Below, piece by piece: positions 27,569-36,438 of a stretch of DNA of 64,000 nucleotides. Under the pieces are notes generated by a model. It was not told the origin of the DNA. It was given only the letters and a program-made list of their open reading frames with translations, and ran no database searches. Location: contig CAZAER010000001.1 in assembly GCA_964484195.1 (NCBI GenBank), positions 372,001 to 436,000 on the forward strand, written 5' to 3'. The stretch is from JALHOP01 sp964484195. Lineage in GTDB: Bacteria > Myxococcota > XYA12-FULL-58-9 > JALHOP01. Each line of letters opens with the position of its first letter. Position 1 is the stretch's first letter. The translations under genes were made by a program, and so were the position numbers.

Positions 27569-28441
27569 GTGGTTCGTTGGTCACAAGCGCTGCTCGGTAT
27601 CTTCTTGTTCTCGACGGGGTGCGCGAGTGCCTACGCTGCTCCGCTGGTGGGCACCACGCCCGGCATCGGTGCCCATGTCGACGGCGTCGCCCGTCCTGCG
27701 ATCGCCGCAGGCGCCACCCCGGCTGCTAGTCAGTACGTCGTTCAGCCGGGTGACAACCTCTGGCGCATCTCGCAGCGCTTTGCCATGTCGGTGACCGACC
27801 TTCGCGCCAAGAACAACCTCGATGGCAACAGCGTCAGGGTCGGGCAAACGCTCGTCGTGGGCGGCGGAGCAGGGGGCGACAGCTCCGGCCCGTCGGCGAA
27901 GACGCAAGCGGCCCTTGCCGCGCTCAAGGCACGCAGTGGCGCTGCGCCCGATGCCGAGGCGTCGACGAAGACCGCAAGTCTCGTGACCCCGGCAGCGCCG
28001 GTAACCCCGATCCCCGTCGGTAAGGGCGCGGTGTCGGGCTCGCCGCTCTCCGGCCCCATCGGCAAGCGCAAGTATCAGCTGGTCTGGCCGGTCGAGGGCG
28101 TCGTCACCTCGCGTTTCGGCTCGCGGAACGGCAAAGGCCACGACGGCGTCGACATCGGCGCGGCTGCGGGCACGTCGGTGAAGGCAGCTGCCGCTGGCGA
28201 CGTCATCTTCGCCGACACGCACGGCAGCTACGGCAATCTCGTCTTGGTGCGGCACGCCGGCAACCTCGTGACCGTCTACGCCCACAACGCGAAGAATCTG
28301 GTGAACAAAGGTCAGCGCGTGAAGCAGGGGCAGGCGATCGCGACCCTAGGCTCCACCGGACACGCTACCGGGCCGCATTTGCACTTCGAGGTGCGCCGCG
28401 GGGTCGCTGCCGAGAACCCCCTGAGTCTTCTGCCGCCTTGA
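27569..28441 (+). CDS. LysM and M23 peptidase lipoprotein, NlpD-like
   Basis: A 290-residue envelope protein. I chose GTG 27569 because a purine-rich TAGGG precedes it and it puts a signal peptide (RWSQALLGIFLFSTGCASA) at the N-terminus with a possible lipobox STGC. A LysM domain (YVVQPGDNLWRISQRFAMSV) sits near residues 54-100. After a linker the M23 domain carries KGHDGVDIGAA and GPHLHFEVRRG, so the zinc-site His/Asp are present. It binds and probably cuts or regulates peptidoglycan. The NlpD of E. coli is degenerate at its active site and acts as an amidase activator; this one looks complete. Confidence 0.9.
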   Translation: MVRWSQALLGIFLFSTGCASAYAAPLVGTTPGIGAHVDGVARPAIAAGATPAASQYVVQPGDNLWRISQRFAMSVTDLRAKNNLDGNSVRVGQTLVVGGGAGGDSSGPSAKTQAALAALKARSGAAPDAEASTKTASLVTPAAPVTPIPVGKGAVSGSPLSGPIGKRKYQLVWPVEGVVTSRFGSRNGKGHDGVDIGAAAGTSVKAAAAGDVIFADTHGSYGNLVLVRHAGNLVTVYAHNAKNLVNKGQRVKQGQAIATLGSTGHATGPHLHFEVRRGVAAENPLSLLPP

Positions 28442-28476
28442 CCGGCCCCTCAAGGCTCTCATAAGCCCTTGGCAGC

Positions 28477-29838
28477 ATGATTTCGGTGGGCATCGACGGG
28501 CTGTTCGCGCCGGTCCTCGAGCAAGGCCTATCGCGTGACGCGCTCGCGAAGATCGCGCCGTCGCTGAAGACCGCGCATCGCGAGCTCATGAGCCGCCGCG
28601 GCGGGGACGTCGGTTTCTACGACCTACCGTCGCGCAACGATTTGCTGCGCTCGGTCACCAACGAGGTGAACCGTTTACGCTCGATTGCAGACGATCTGGT
28701 CGTGCTCGGCATTGGCGGTTCGAGCATGGGCGGCCAAGCGCTCACCGCCGCGCTCCGCCATACGACCGAGCGCCCCGGGCGGGTGCACTTCGTCGACAAC
28801 ATCGACCCGGACTCGGTCGGCATGTTGCTCGACCGCCTCGACCCTTCGCGCAGCGCCGTCGTGGTGATTAGCAAGAGTGGCGGCACGGTCGAGACCCTGG
28901 CGCAGCTGCTGGTCATGCGTCGCTGGCTGCGGGTGACCCTCGGGGCTGGAGAAGCCCGGTCGCGCATGACCTTCATCACCGCTAAAGGCTCGGGCCTGCT
29001 GCGCGAGGTCGCCGACGCCGAGGGGATTCGCGCCTTCGAGATCCCCGAGAACGTCGGCGGACGCTATAGCGTATTGTCCCCCGTGGGCCTGTTGCCTGCG
29101 GCCTTCTGTGGGGTCGATGTCCGCGAGGTCATGCAAGGTGCCGCCGACATGGTCGAGCGGGTGACCAGCGACGATCTGCAACAGAATCCGGCGACCCTCA
29201 TGGCCGCCTGGGCCGTCCTCGTCGAGCGCGAGCTCGCCCGCCGGACCCTGGTGATGATGCCGTACGCCGATTCACTCCGTGTCGTGACCAGCTGGTTCGT
29301 CCAGCTCTGGGCGGAATCGCTCGGAAAACGGCTCGACCGTCACGGCCAGGTGGTGAACGCGGGCCAGACGCCGGTCCCAGCCCTCGGCGTCACCGACCAG
29401 CATGCCCAGCTGCAGCTCTTCATCGAAGGCCCGAAGGACAAGGCTGTCGTCCTGGTCAAAGTGAAGAAATTCCAGCGCGCCTTACCCGTGCCGGACGAGC
29501 TCTCCGACCGCGAAGAAGCGGCGTTTCTGGGGGGGCGCGACCTTGCCGAGGTCTTGGCCGCGGAATTGCGGGCCACCCGTGCGATGTTGCTCGATGCAGG
29601 AGTTCCCGTGCTCGACATCGGCCTCGACCAGGTGGATGCCACCCACATCGGTGGGCTGTTCGTTCTCCTGGAGGCGGCCTGCGCCTGCACCGGCTACACC
29701 ATGGGCATCAATCCGTTCGACGAGCCGGGTATCGAAGCAGGGAAGCGTATGGCCGCCGGGCTTCTTGGCCGGCCGGGTTATGAGCGTGACGCCGATCGCG
29801 TTCTGACACGTGAAGCAGTCAAAAATCGGGTATCCTAA
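28477..29838 (+). CDS. pgi: Glucose-6-phosphate isomerase
   Basis: A 453-residue glycolytic/gluconeogenic enzyme converting glucose-6-phosphate to fructose-6-phosphate. SIS-domain signatures are present: LGIGGSSMGGQALTAALRH, ISKSGGTVETLAQLLVMRR, and later LVPALGVTDQHAQLQ in variant form, then NPFDEPGIEAGK near the C-terminus. The length fits the short bacterial PGI type. The FHA-GGDEF gene follows after 9 bases. Confidence 0.95.
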   Translation: MISVGIDGLFAPVLEQGLSRDALAKIAPSLKTAHRELMSRRGGDVGFYDLPSRNDLLRSVTNEVNRLRSIADDLVVLGIGGSSMGGQALTAALRHTTERPGRVHFVDNIDPDSVGMLLDRLDPSRSAVVVISKSGGTVETLAQLLVMRRWLRVTLGAGEARSRMTFITAKGSGLLREVADAEGIRAFEIPENVGGRYSVLSPVGLLPAAFCGVDVREVMQGAADMVERVTSDDLQQNPATLMAAWAVLVERELARRTLVMMPYADSLRVVTSWFVQLWAESLGKRLDRHGQVVNAGQTPVPALGVTDQHAQLQLFIEGPKDKAVVLVKVKKFQRALPVPDELSDREEAAFLGGRDLAEVLAAELRATRAMLLDAGVPVLDIGLDQVDATHIGGLFVLLEAACACTGYTMGINPFDEPGIEAGKRMAAGLLGRPGYERDADRVLTREAVKNRVS

Positions 29839-29847
29839 CCGCAGCAT

Positions 29848-30738
29848 ATGGCTCGTGAACGCGAAACCGTCGTAACCGTTGTTACGCAGGGCCTTGGCGA
29901 ACGAGTACGTCCAAGCGGACAGGCATGTTTGGTCGTCTTCTACGGCGCCAACATCGGCCGCCGTTACTTCTTGGACCGGCCCGAGCAGATCATCGGACGC
30001 TCCGAGTCGGCGAACATCCAGGTCGACCAGGACAGCATTTCGCGCCAGCACTGCAAAATCGTGAACAGCGCCGGCCGCTTCACGCTCTTCGACATGGGCT
30101 CGACCAACGGCACCTTCGTCAACGACGAGGCGGCGGAAGAGCGCGAGCTACGTGACGGTGACGTCATCCGCTTGGGCCAGACCATCTTCAAGTATCTGTC
30201 GGGCTCGAATATCGAGTCGAAGTTCCACGAAGAAATCTATCGCCTCACCACCATCGACGGTCTCACGCAGGCCTACAACAAGCGCTACTTCCAAGAGACG
30301 CTGGAGCGCGAGCTCAACCGCGCCATGCGTTACGGGCGCGCCATGTCGCTGGTGATGTTCGACATCGACCACTTCAAGCAAATCAACGACACGCACGGGC
30401 ACCTCGCTGGTGACTACGTTTTGCGCGAGCTCGCGAACATCGTGTCGCAGAACATCCGCCGTGAAGACGTCTTTGCCCGCTATGGCGGAGAGGAGTTCGC
30501 CCTCGTCTTGCCCGAGGTCGAGCTCGAAGGCGCGGCGCAGGTCAGCGAGAAGCTGCGTTCCAAGATCGAAGAGAAACACTTCATGTTCGCTCAGAAGCGC
30601 ATCAAGGTGACGGTGAGCCTGGGGATCCGAACGGCGACTCGCGCCGAGCAGGACATCACCGGCACCGACTTCATCGCGCAGGCGGACGCCAAGCTCTACC
30701 AAGCCAAACAAAGCGGTCGTAATCGCGTCTGTTACTAG
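29848..30738 (+). CDS. FHA-domain diguanylate cyclase
   Basis: A 296-residue cytoplasmic signalling enzyme. The FHA phosphothreonine-binding domain (residues ~30-110) shows GRSESANIQVDQDSISRQHC and GSTNGTFVNDE. The GGDEF domain follows with FDIDHFKQINDTHGHLAGD and the active-site RYGGEEF. An RRED sequence five residues before GGEEF fits the RxxD inhibitory site. It should make cyclic-di-GMP in response to a phosphorylated partner, possibly one of the Ser/Thr kinases of this organism. The mutL start codon follows its stop directly. Confidence 0.93.
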   Translation: MARERETVVTVVTQGLGERVRPSGQACLVVFYGANIGRRYFLDRPEQIIGRSESANIQVDQDSISRQHCKIVNSAGRFTLFDMGSTNGTFVNDEAAEERELRDGDVIRLGQTIFKYLSGSNIESKFHEEIYRLTTIDGLTQAYNKRYFQETLERELNRAMRYGRAMSLVMFDIDHFKQINDTHGHLAGDYVLRELANIVSQNIRREDVFARYGGEEFALVLPEVELEGAAQVSEKLRSKIEEKHFMFAQKRIKVTVSLGIRTATRAEQDITGTDFIAQADAKLYQAKQSGRNRVCY

Positions 30739-32445
30739 ATGAGCGCGATCGAGCAGCCGCCTGCGGACGACGCCCGCATTCGCGTGTTACCCAGCGACCT
30801 CATCGACCGCATTGCCGCCGGCGAGGTCATCGAGCGGCCGGCCTCGGTCGTGAAGGAGCTGGTCGAGAACGCCATCGACGCGGGTGCGCGCCATATCGAG
30901 GTCGACGTCACCGAGGGTGGGTTGTCGCGCATCGTCGTCATCGATGACGGGCGGGGGATGTCCCCGCGCGACGCCAAGACGTCGATTTTGCGCCATGCGA
31001 CCAGCAAGCTCGCGCATCCCGATGACCTGTTCGCGATTCGCACGCTCGGGTTCCGCGGCGAAGCTTTGTCGTCGGTCGCCTCGGTGTCGCGCATGACGGT
31101 CACGACGCGGCGCGCTTCGGACGTCACCGCGACGCGCATCAAGGTGGTCGCGGGTGAGGTCGAAAGTGTCACCGAGGTCGGGGCGCCGGTCGGGACCTGC
31201 TTCGAGGTCGAGGACCTCTTCTTCAACACCCCGGCCCGGCGAAAGTTCATGCGCTCGCCCGCGACCGAGCAAGCCCACGTCGTCGAAGCCGCGCTGCGCG
31301 TGGTGCTCGGGGCGAGTGAGTGCGGCATCGTCGTAACCAACGGCGAGCGCCGACTCCTCGACGTCCCGGAAGACGCGAGCGACGAAGCGCGCCTGGTGGC
31401 GGCGCTCGGTGCCAAGGTCGACCGGGTCTATCCGTTCGCGCTCACGCGCGACGACGTGCGGGTGAGCGGTTACGTCACCGATCCGGAGACCGCGCGCAGC
31501 GACACCAAGGGACTATGGTTCTTCGTGAACGGCCGCTTCGTGCGCGACCGCATGCTGCAGCGCGCGGTGCTCGACGGCTATCGCACTCTGGTCGAGCGCG
31601 GGCGTTACCCGGTCTGCGTCGTGCACATCGAGGTGTCGGCCGACGCGGTCGACGTGAACGTGCACCCGCAGAAGCTCGAAGTGCGTTTTCGCGACGGCCA
31701 AGTGGTGTTCCGGGTCATCGGTGCGGCGCTCACCGGAGTGCTCGCGGCCACACCTTGGATGCAAGGGCAGCTCGCCGGCGTGCGGCGCGCGACCGAAGCT
31801 TATTTCGAGCGCGAGCCGGAGCCGTGGCGTTATCCGACCGCGGCGGAACGCCCTGTGTCCTCGATAGCGGATCGCCCACGCGAGCCGAACAAATACGTGC
31901 CGATGGAGCTGCCGCTCGAGCGCCAGGGCTACTTCGCGGGTCTATCACCCGTGGGCGAGGTCCTCGGCCGCTACATCGTTTGCGAAGGCGAGGGCGATCT
32001 CGTCTTGATCGACGAGCGGGCGGCGCATCAGCGCATCGCCTACGAGCGCTTGCGGCGCGAGACCGCCAACGGAACCATCGCAGCCCAGCCGCTGCTCTTC
32101 CCCGAGACCATCGCCGCCTCGGCCGAGCTGGAGAAGCACTGGGAGAGCCTTGCCGCCTACGGCTTCGAGGTCGAGCCCGTGGGGCCCGAGCGTTTCGCGG
32201 TCCGCGGCGTCCCCGGGCCGCTCGTGGGAGCGGACGTGACCGCCTTGGTCGCGGAGCTCATCGCCAGCCTCGGTGCATCGCAGGACGAAGTGCTGGCGCG
32301 TTGTGCTCGCCATGCCCCCGAGCTGACCGCCACCGTCGATGCCTTGCTCGCCGCGCTCGACGAGAGCGACGCCGCGAGCGCGACCGAGCACTGTCCGGCG
32401 GTGCATCGCAGGCTGACGCCGGCCGAGGTCGAGAAGCTGTTCTAG
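30739..32445 (+). CDS. mutL: DNA mismatch repair protein MutL
   Basis: A 568-residue GHKL ATPase. The N-terminal motifs are complete: IAAGEVIERPASVVKELVEN, DDGRGM, RHATSKL and TLGFRGEALSSVASVS, and NGRFVRDRML later. The C-terminal domain is short. Where endonuclease-type MutL proteins have DQHAAHERxxYE, this protein has DERAAHQRIAYE, and the closing CPHGRP-type motif reads CPAVHRRLTPAEV. The nicking activity is probably lost or altered. ATG 30739 directly follows the stop of the diguanylate cyclase gene. Confidence 0.95.
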   Translation: MSAIEQPPADDARIRVLPSDLIDRIAAGEVIERPASVVKELVENAIDAGARHIEVDVTEGGLSRIVVIDDGRGMSPRDAKTSILRHATSKLAHPDDLFAIRTLGFRGEALSSVASVSRMTVTTRRASDVTATRIKVVAGEVESVTEVGAPVGTCFEVEDLFFNTPARRKFMRSPATEQAHVVEAALRVVLGASECGIVVTNGERRLLDVPEDASDEARLVAALGAKVDRVYPFALTRDDVRVSGYVTDPETARSDTKGLWFFVNGRFVRDRMLQRAVLDGYRTLVERGRYPVCVVHIEVSADAVDVNVHPQKLEVRFRDGQVVFRVIGAALTGVLAATPWMQGQLAGVRRATEAYFEREPEPWRYPTAAERPVSSIADRPREPNKYVPMELPLERQGYFAGLSPVGEVLGRYIVCEGEGDLVLIDERAAHQRIAYERLRRETANGTIAAQPLLFPETIAASAELEKHWESLAAYGFEVEPVGPERFAVRGVPGPLVGADVTALVAELIASLGASQDEVLARCARHAPELTATVDALLAALDESDAASATEHCPAVHRRLTPAEVEKLF

Positions 32446-32452
32446 GAGGCTC

Positions 32453-32926
32453 TCAGGTCAGTCGCTTGAACATTTCGCGATTGGCCTGATAGCCCTCGCG
32501 TCCGTAAAAGCGGACGGCCTTGGGGGCTGCGTGCAAGAGGGCGTGGCCGATGCCTTGCTCGCGGAACCAATCCTCGCAGAGCTTGAGCAGATGTGAGCCG
32601 ATGCCGCGGTCACGGTAGCCGGGGCGCACGAACATCTGGTCGACGTAGCCGCAGCGCTGATCGTCGCGAAGGCGGAAGATGGGATCGGTGGTGAGCACGT
32701 CGGCGCGGCCGAGGCCGACGACCTGGCCGTTCATCTCGGCGAGGAAGATACGGACACGGTTGGTCGCGAAGGCGGCGTCGATGTCTTCGTCGAGGCGACT
32801 TTTGACCTTGGCGGCCATGTCGGGAGGACCGAGCTCATCCACCAACTCTTCGAGCAGGCGCACGACGATGGCGTGGTCCGCCGGGGACGCTACGCGAAAT
32901 GATGGCTCGAGCGCGGTCGCGTACAT
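32453..32926 (-). CDS. GNAT-family N-acetyltransferase
   Basis: A 157-residue protein with the acetyl-CoA-binding stretch VDQMFVRPGYRDRGIGSHLL (RxxGxG/A loop) and a C-terminal FYGREGYQANREMFKRL typical of GNAT proteins. The substrate is unknown. It converges on mutL with 7 bases between stops. Confidence 0.87.
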   Translation of the reverse strand: MYATALEPSFRVASPADHAIVVRLLEELVDELGPPDMAAKVKSRLDEDIDAAFATNRVRIFLAEMNGQVVGLGRADVLTTDPIFRLRDDQRCGYVDQMFVRPGYRDRGIGSHLLKLCEDWFREQGIGHALLHAAPKAVRFYGREGYQANREMFKRLT

Positions 32927-32947
32927 CTGTGGCCCAAGGATAAGCGA

Positions 32948-34123
32948 TCAGGCGCCCAAGCGGTAGCGCGACAGCCACTTTGGGAGGCGAATCGGCAAGT
33001 GCTTGTGGGCGTCGGGTCCGGAGTTGCTGCGGCCATCGCGGCCGCGGAAGTAGGCCCGCACCTGCCACGCCGCTGAAGCGGACATCTCGCGGTCGCCGAC
33101 GGCGAGGGCGTGAACGTGCGGACGGTCCTCGCGGGCGCGGTACCAGGCGGCGAAGCCGGCTTCACGCAAGGCGAGCACGAGCTGGTCGATGTCGGCGGCA
33201 CCCATCCCGCGGACCGAGAGATCGACGGCGCCACCCCCCTGATGCGGGCGGGCTCCCTTGTCGTCGCTTTCGTTGGTGTACGAGCCGCGAATGAGGCGGA
33301 CTTTGAGGCCACCCTGGAGGCTGCGCTGCACCTGCTGCAGCATCTTGAGCGTGCGCGTACTGACGGTGTGCTCGCCCAGGGTTTGGCGGCCGTAATCGTG
33401 CTCGGGCTCTCCGGCGCCCAAGAGGGCGTCACGAACGAAGCCGGCGATTGTCGTGGTGACCCGGGAACCGCTGTCGCGTTCTCCGGCAGCCTTGGCGATG
33501 CGCTTCCACCCGTCGTCCGCGAACGACCAAGCCATGCCGGCGGCCCAAGAGAGCAGGGCCTGGGCGTGGGGCTTACCCAAATCCACGGTCTCGCCCTGAC
33601 GAAAGCGCGGCAGGTCGAGCACTTTGAAGACGGCCCTGAGCTCATCGGGCTCGCGGCCGATGATGCGCAGGAGCTCGATGGCGCGGCTTTCTTCTGGGGT
33701 GGTGGCGTCGACCTCGGAAACCTCGACGCGGGTGCTCTCGCCGTCGGCCCAGCGCGCGTACGCTTGGGCAACGTCCGGACCGATACGCAAAAGGCCCGAG
33801 AAGCCGTGCTCCATCTTGAACAGCTTCATGCCGCGATCGGTGAGCGGGTAGCCATTGTCGCGCATGGCGCGGGCTAGCCCCTCGCAGGTCGACATCTCGA
33901 TCGTCGGTGTCGTGGCCTCGAGCTCCAACGTGGCGCCCCCGAAGCCGAGCAGGGCTTTGGCGCCGTCGCCGTTTCCGGCGAGCTCGAGGGCCCGAAGCAA
34001 TGCCAGCGCGCGCCGTGGTTCCGTCGCAAGGCTTGCGGCCCGAGAGCCGTCAAAACCGAAGCGAAGCACACGTGACCGTCGAACGACGGTGGGATCGGCG
34101 CTCTTGTTAGGTAAGGTCCGCAT
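32948..34123 (-). CDS. Protein with M15-like peptidase C-terminal domain
   Basis: A 391-residue protein. The C-terminal ~150 residues (SYTNESDDKGARPHQGGGAV, DLSVRGM, then DRPHVHALAVGD) resemble zinc D-Ala-D-Ala carboxypeptidase/M15 folds, with His and Asp in PHQGGGAVD and a later HVH as likely ligands. The N-terminal ~220 residues are helical and not recognised (FKMEHGFSGLLRIGPDVAQA). I saw no signal peptide. The start at 34123 (MRTLPNKSADPTVV) is a choice among weak sites; an open frame extends to 34327 but looks non-coding. It could act on cell-wall peptides or be a non-catalytic relative. Confidence 0.62.
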   Translation of the reverse strand: MRTLPNKSADPTVVRRSRVLRFGFDGSRAASLATEPRRALALLRALELAGNGDGAKALLGFGGATLELEATTPTIEMSTCEGLARAMRDNGYPLTDRGMKLFKMEHGFSGLLRIGPDVAQAYARWADGESTRVEVSEVDATTPEESRAIELLRIIGREPDELRAVFKVLDLPRFRQGETVDLGKPHAQALLSWAAGMAWSFADDGWKRIAKAAGERDSGSRVTTTIAGFVRDALLGAGEPEHDYGRQTLGEHTVSTRTLKMLQQVQRSLQGGLKVRLIRGSYTNESDDKGARPHQGGGAVDLSVRGMGAADIDQLVLALREAGFAAWYRAREDRPHVHALAVGDREMSASAAWQVRAYFRGRDGRSNSGPDAHKHLPIRLPKWLSRYRLGA

Positions 34124-34341
34124 TGTACAAGGCATTCTTGGTATCGGCGCCAGCTCGGCCGAGGTTGCCTCGAAGGGGCTCTCGCTGGGGCCCCGATCGC
34201 GTTGCGACACCGTGTCAGTCCGGCCGTTCTTTGTCGCTATCCTATTTCGAATGGTGCAGAGTACGTCGCTGTCGTGGCGAGTGGGAGGCTTCGGGTTGGC
34301 GTGGGGCCTGAAACGTGGGCTGCTCATCCTCGGAGGCGAAC

Positions 34342-34644
34342 ATGACTGCGGTTGCTGCCATGCCGCTCGGGTTCATCGACCGCGCCACCCGCGACATCGA
34401 GCTCTTCCGCTTGGGCCCTACCGACGGGGAAACCGAGCACGAGCGATGGATTCGGGTCGGCCTGCGCCGCGATCGCCTGCGCGGGCTCATTGGCCACGGT
34501 GACGCGCGGGGTGTCGCCCCTGAGCTCGTTCAGACCGTCATGCGCAACGTGTACGGCACGGCGCACGCGCGGCGTTTCGAAGAGGATTGGGAGGCGGCGC
34601 AGAGACGGCGCCGCCTGGGGATCATAGCGCTAAGTTCTCGATGA
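34342..34644 (+). CDS. Small uncharacterised protein
   Basis: A 100-residue protein with GGAGG five bases before ATG 34342. It is charged and helical (RATRDIELFRLGPTDGETEH, RRFEEDWEAAQRRRR) with no signal peptide or known motif. Its 3' end overlaps the convergent thiolase by 23 bases. The Shine-Dalgarno makes it likely real. Confidence 0.6.
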   Translation: MTAVAAMPLGFIDRATRDIELFRLGPTDGETEHERWIRVGLRRDRLRGLIGHGDARGVAPELVQTVMRNVYGTAHARRFEEDWEAAQRRRRLGIIALSSR

Positions 34645-35803
34645 CCAGCGCGGTGCCTTCGCCGCCACCCAAGCAGATCGCCGCGACACCGTAGCGCTGC
34701 TTGCTCGCGATGAGCTCGTGGACGAGCGTGGTCACGATGCGCGCACCCGAGGCGCCGATGGGATGCCCCAAGGCGACGGCGCCGCCGCGAACGTTCACCT
34801 TGGAGTGCTCGACCTCCATGTCGCGCATGAACGCCATGGCGACGACCGAGAACGCCTCGTTCACTTCCCAGCGAGCGATGTCCTTGGTGGTGAGGCCGGC
34901 GCGGCTGAGCGCTTGCTTTGCGGCATGCGAGGGCGCGGTGGTGAACCAGTCGGGCTCCTGCGCGAACGAGCCCTGCGCCAGGATCTTCGCCAACGGCTTC
35001 TTGCCGAGAGCCTTCGCCTTGTCCGCGGAAGCAAGCACGAGGGCGGCGGCGCCGTCGTTGACCGGCGGAGCATTCGCGGCCGTGATCGTGCCGTTGGGAT
35101 CGAAGGCGGGCTTGAGCGAGGTCATCTTCTCGAGCGGAGCCGACATGGGATTTTCGTCTTGGTCGACGATCTTCGAGCCCTTCTTGTCGGCGATCTCTAC
35201 CGCAGCGATCTCGTTCTTGAAGTGACCGCTCGTGATCGATGCCTTGGCGCGATTGAACGACTCGAGCGCGAAGGCGTCCTGCATCTCGCGCGTGAATTTG
35301 TACTTGCTGGCGCAGAGCTCGCCGCAGTTACCCATGTGCTTGTTGCCGTAGGGGTCCCAGAGGCCGTCGACGATCATCGCGTCGACCATCTTCCACTCGC
35401 CCATCTTGGTGCCGCGGCGCGAGTTGGGGACCATGTGCGGCGCATTCGACATGGACTCCATGCCGCCGGCGACGACCGCGTCGTATTCGCCGAGCTTGAT
35501 GCTGTTCACTGCGTCCATGATGGCGCGCATGCCGGAGCCGCAGACCTTGTTGACGGTGATGGCGCCGACCTTGTCGGGGACGCCGGCGTAACGCGAGGCC
35601 TGGCGGGCGGGCGCTTGCCCCACACCCGCCTGCAAGACGTTACCCATGAGCACTTGGTCGAGGTCTGCGGGATTGATGCCGGCGCGCTCGATGGCGGCCT
35701 TGATGGCGACTGCGCCCAAGCGCGGAGCGGTCAGCGATGAAAGCGAGCCCAGGAGCGAGCCAATCGGAGTGCGTGCGGCCGAGAGGATGACGACGTCTTT
35801 CAT
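34622..35803 (-). CDS. Acetyl-CoA C-acetyltransferase (thiolase)
   Basis: A 393-residue thiolase that joins or splits acetyl-CoA units. The nucleophile is Cys88 in VNKVCGSGMRAIMD. NEAFSVVAMAFM, GHPIGASGARIV and the final CLGGGEGTALVIEN carry the remaining catalytic elements. I placed the start at MKDVVILSAARTPIG (35803); upstream codons are not thiolase-like. The degradative or biosynthetic direction cannot be told; no partner beta-oxidation genes are adjacent. Confidence 0.95.
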   Translation of the reverse strand: MKDVVILSAARTPIGSLLGSLSSLTAPRLGAVAIKAAIERAGINPADLDQVLMGNVLQAGVGQAPARQASRYAGVPDKVGAITVNKVCGSGMRAIMDAVNSIKLGEYDAVVAGGMESMSNAPHMVPNSRRGTKMGEWKMVDAMIVDGLWDPYGNKHMGNCGELCASKYKFTREMQDAFALESFNRAKASITSGHFKNEIAAVEIADKKGSKIVDQDENPMSAPLEKMTSLKPAFDPNGTITAANAPPVNDGAAALVLASADKAKALGKKPLAKILAQGSFAQEPDWFTTAPSHAAKQALSRAGLTTKDIARWEVNEAFSVVAMAFMRDMEVEHSKVNVRGGAVALGHPIGASGARIVTTLVHELIASKQRYGVAAICLGGGEGTALVIENLAL

Positions 35804-35869
35804 GGGCGATAGGCCTACCGGATCCTGTGCGAGTTGAGAAGGTGCGTCACTTACGGAATAGTTGAGGGC

Positions 35870-36262
35870 GTGCCGCAATCCTCGTTGCTCATCGTCGAAG
35901 ACGACCCCGAGATTGCGCGGGCGCTCTCGAAGTTCGGCGAGTCACGTGGCTACAGCACGCGCGTCGCTGACACCGGTCCGCGCGCCCTCGAAGCCGTCGC
36001 GGCGCAGGTTCCCGACGTTCTCCTCCTCGACGTGCAGTTGCCCGAGGTCGACGGCCGCGATCTTCTCAAGCGCTGGAACGCGACCGGCGTTTTGAAGAGC
36101 ACCGTCGTGGTGTTCTTGTCGGCCCGCGATAGCCAGAGTGATCGCCTCGTCGGCCTCGAGCTGGGCGCCGACGACTACGAGACCAAGCCACTGCAGCTCG
36201 CGATGTTGTTCCGCAAGCTCGAGCGGCTGCTCGAAAAGAAGCGCGCCGATACGGCGAAATAG
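35870..36262 (+). CDS. Single-domain response regulator (CheY-like receiver)
   Basis: A 130-residue receiver domain without output domain. It shows the acidic pair (LLIVEDDPEIARAL), the phospho-acceptor Asp in PDVLLLDVQLPEVDGRDLL, a Ser switch in VVFLSARDS and Lys in ETKPLQ. It starts at GTG 35870; a TTG at 35834 would add 12 residues. It probably works with a histidine kinase encoded elsewhere. It is divergent from the thiolase gene. Confidence 0.9.
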   Translation: MPQSSLLIVEDDPEIARALSKFGESRGYSTRVADTGPRALEAVAAQVPDVLLLDVQLPEVDGRDLLKRWNATGVLKSTVVVFLSARDSQSDRLVGLELGADDYETKPLQLAMLFRKLERLLEKKRADTAK

Positions 36263-36286
36263 GGTCGAAGGATCGCTCGACGCGCA

Positions 36287-36315
36287 TTGACCCATCGCGT
36301 GGCGACGAGTAGGTT
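36287..36315 (+). promoter_or_regulatory. Predicted promoter of tRNA-Lys
   Basis: TTGACC, a 17-bp spacer and TAGGTT lie about 14 bases before the tRNA gene. The -35 is a good match and the -10 moderate. Confidence 0.5.
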
Positions 36316-36328
36316 GCGCCGCCTTCGA

Positions 36329-36401
36329 GGGTGGTTAGCTCAGTCGGTAGAGCAGCGGACTTTTAATCCGTTGGTCGCGAGTTCGAATCTCGCACCACCC
36401 A
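36329..36401 (+). tRNA. tRNA-Lys (anticodon TTT)
   Basis: The acceptor is GGGTGGT/ACCACCC. The D-arm is GCTC/GAGC. The anticodon stem GCGGA/TCCGT surrounds CTTTTAA (anticodon TTT). The T-arm is GCGAG-TTCGAAT-CTCGC. The discriminator is A and no CCA is encoded. Confidence 0.96.
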
Positions 36402-36438
36402 TCAAAACGATCACCGCGACCGCGAGGGGGATGAATCC

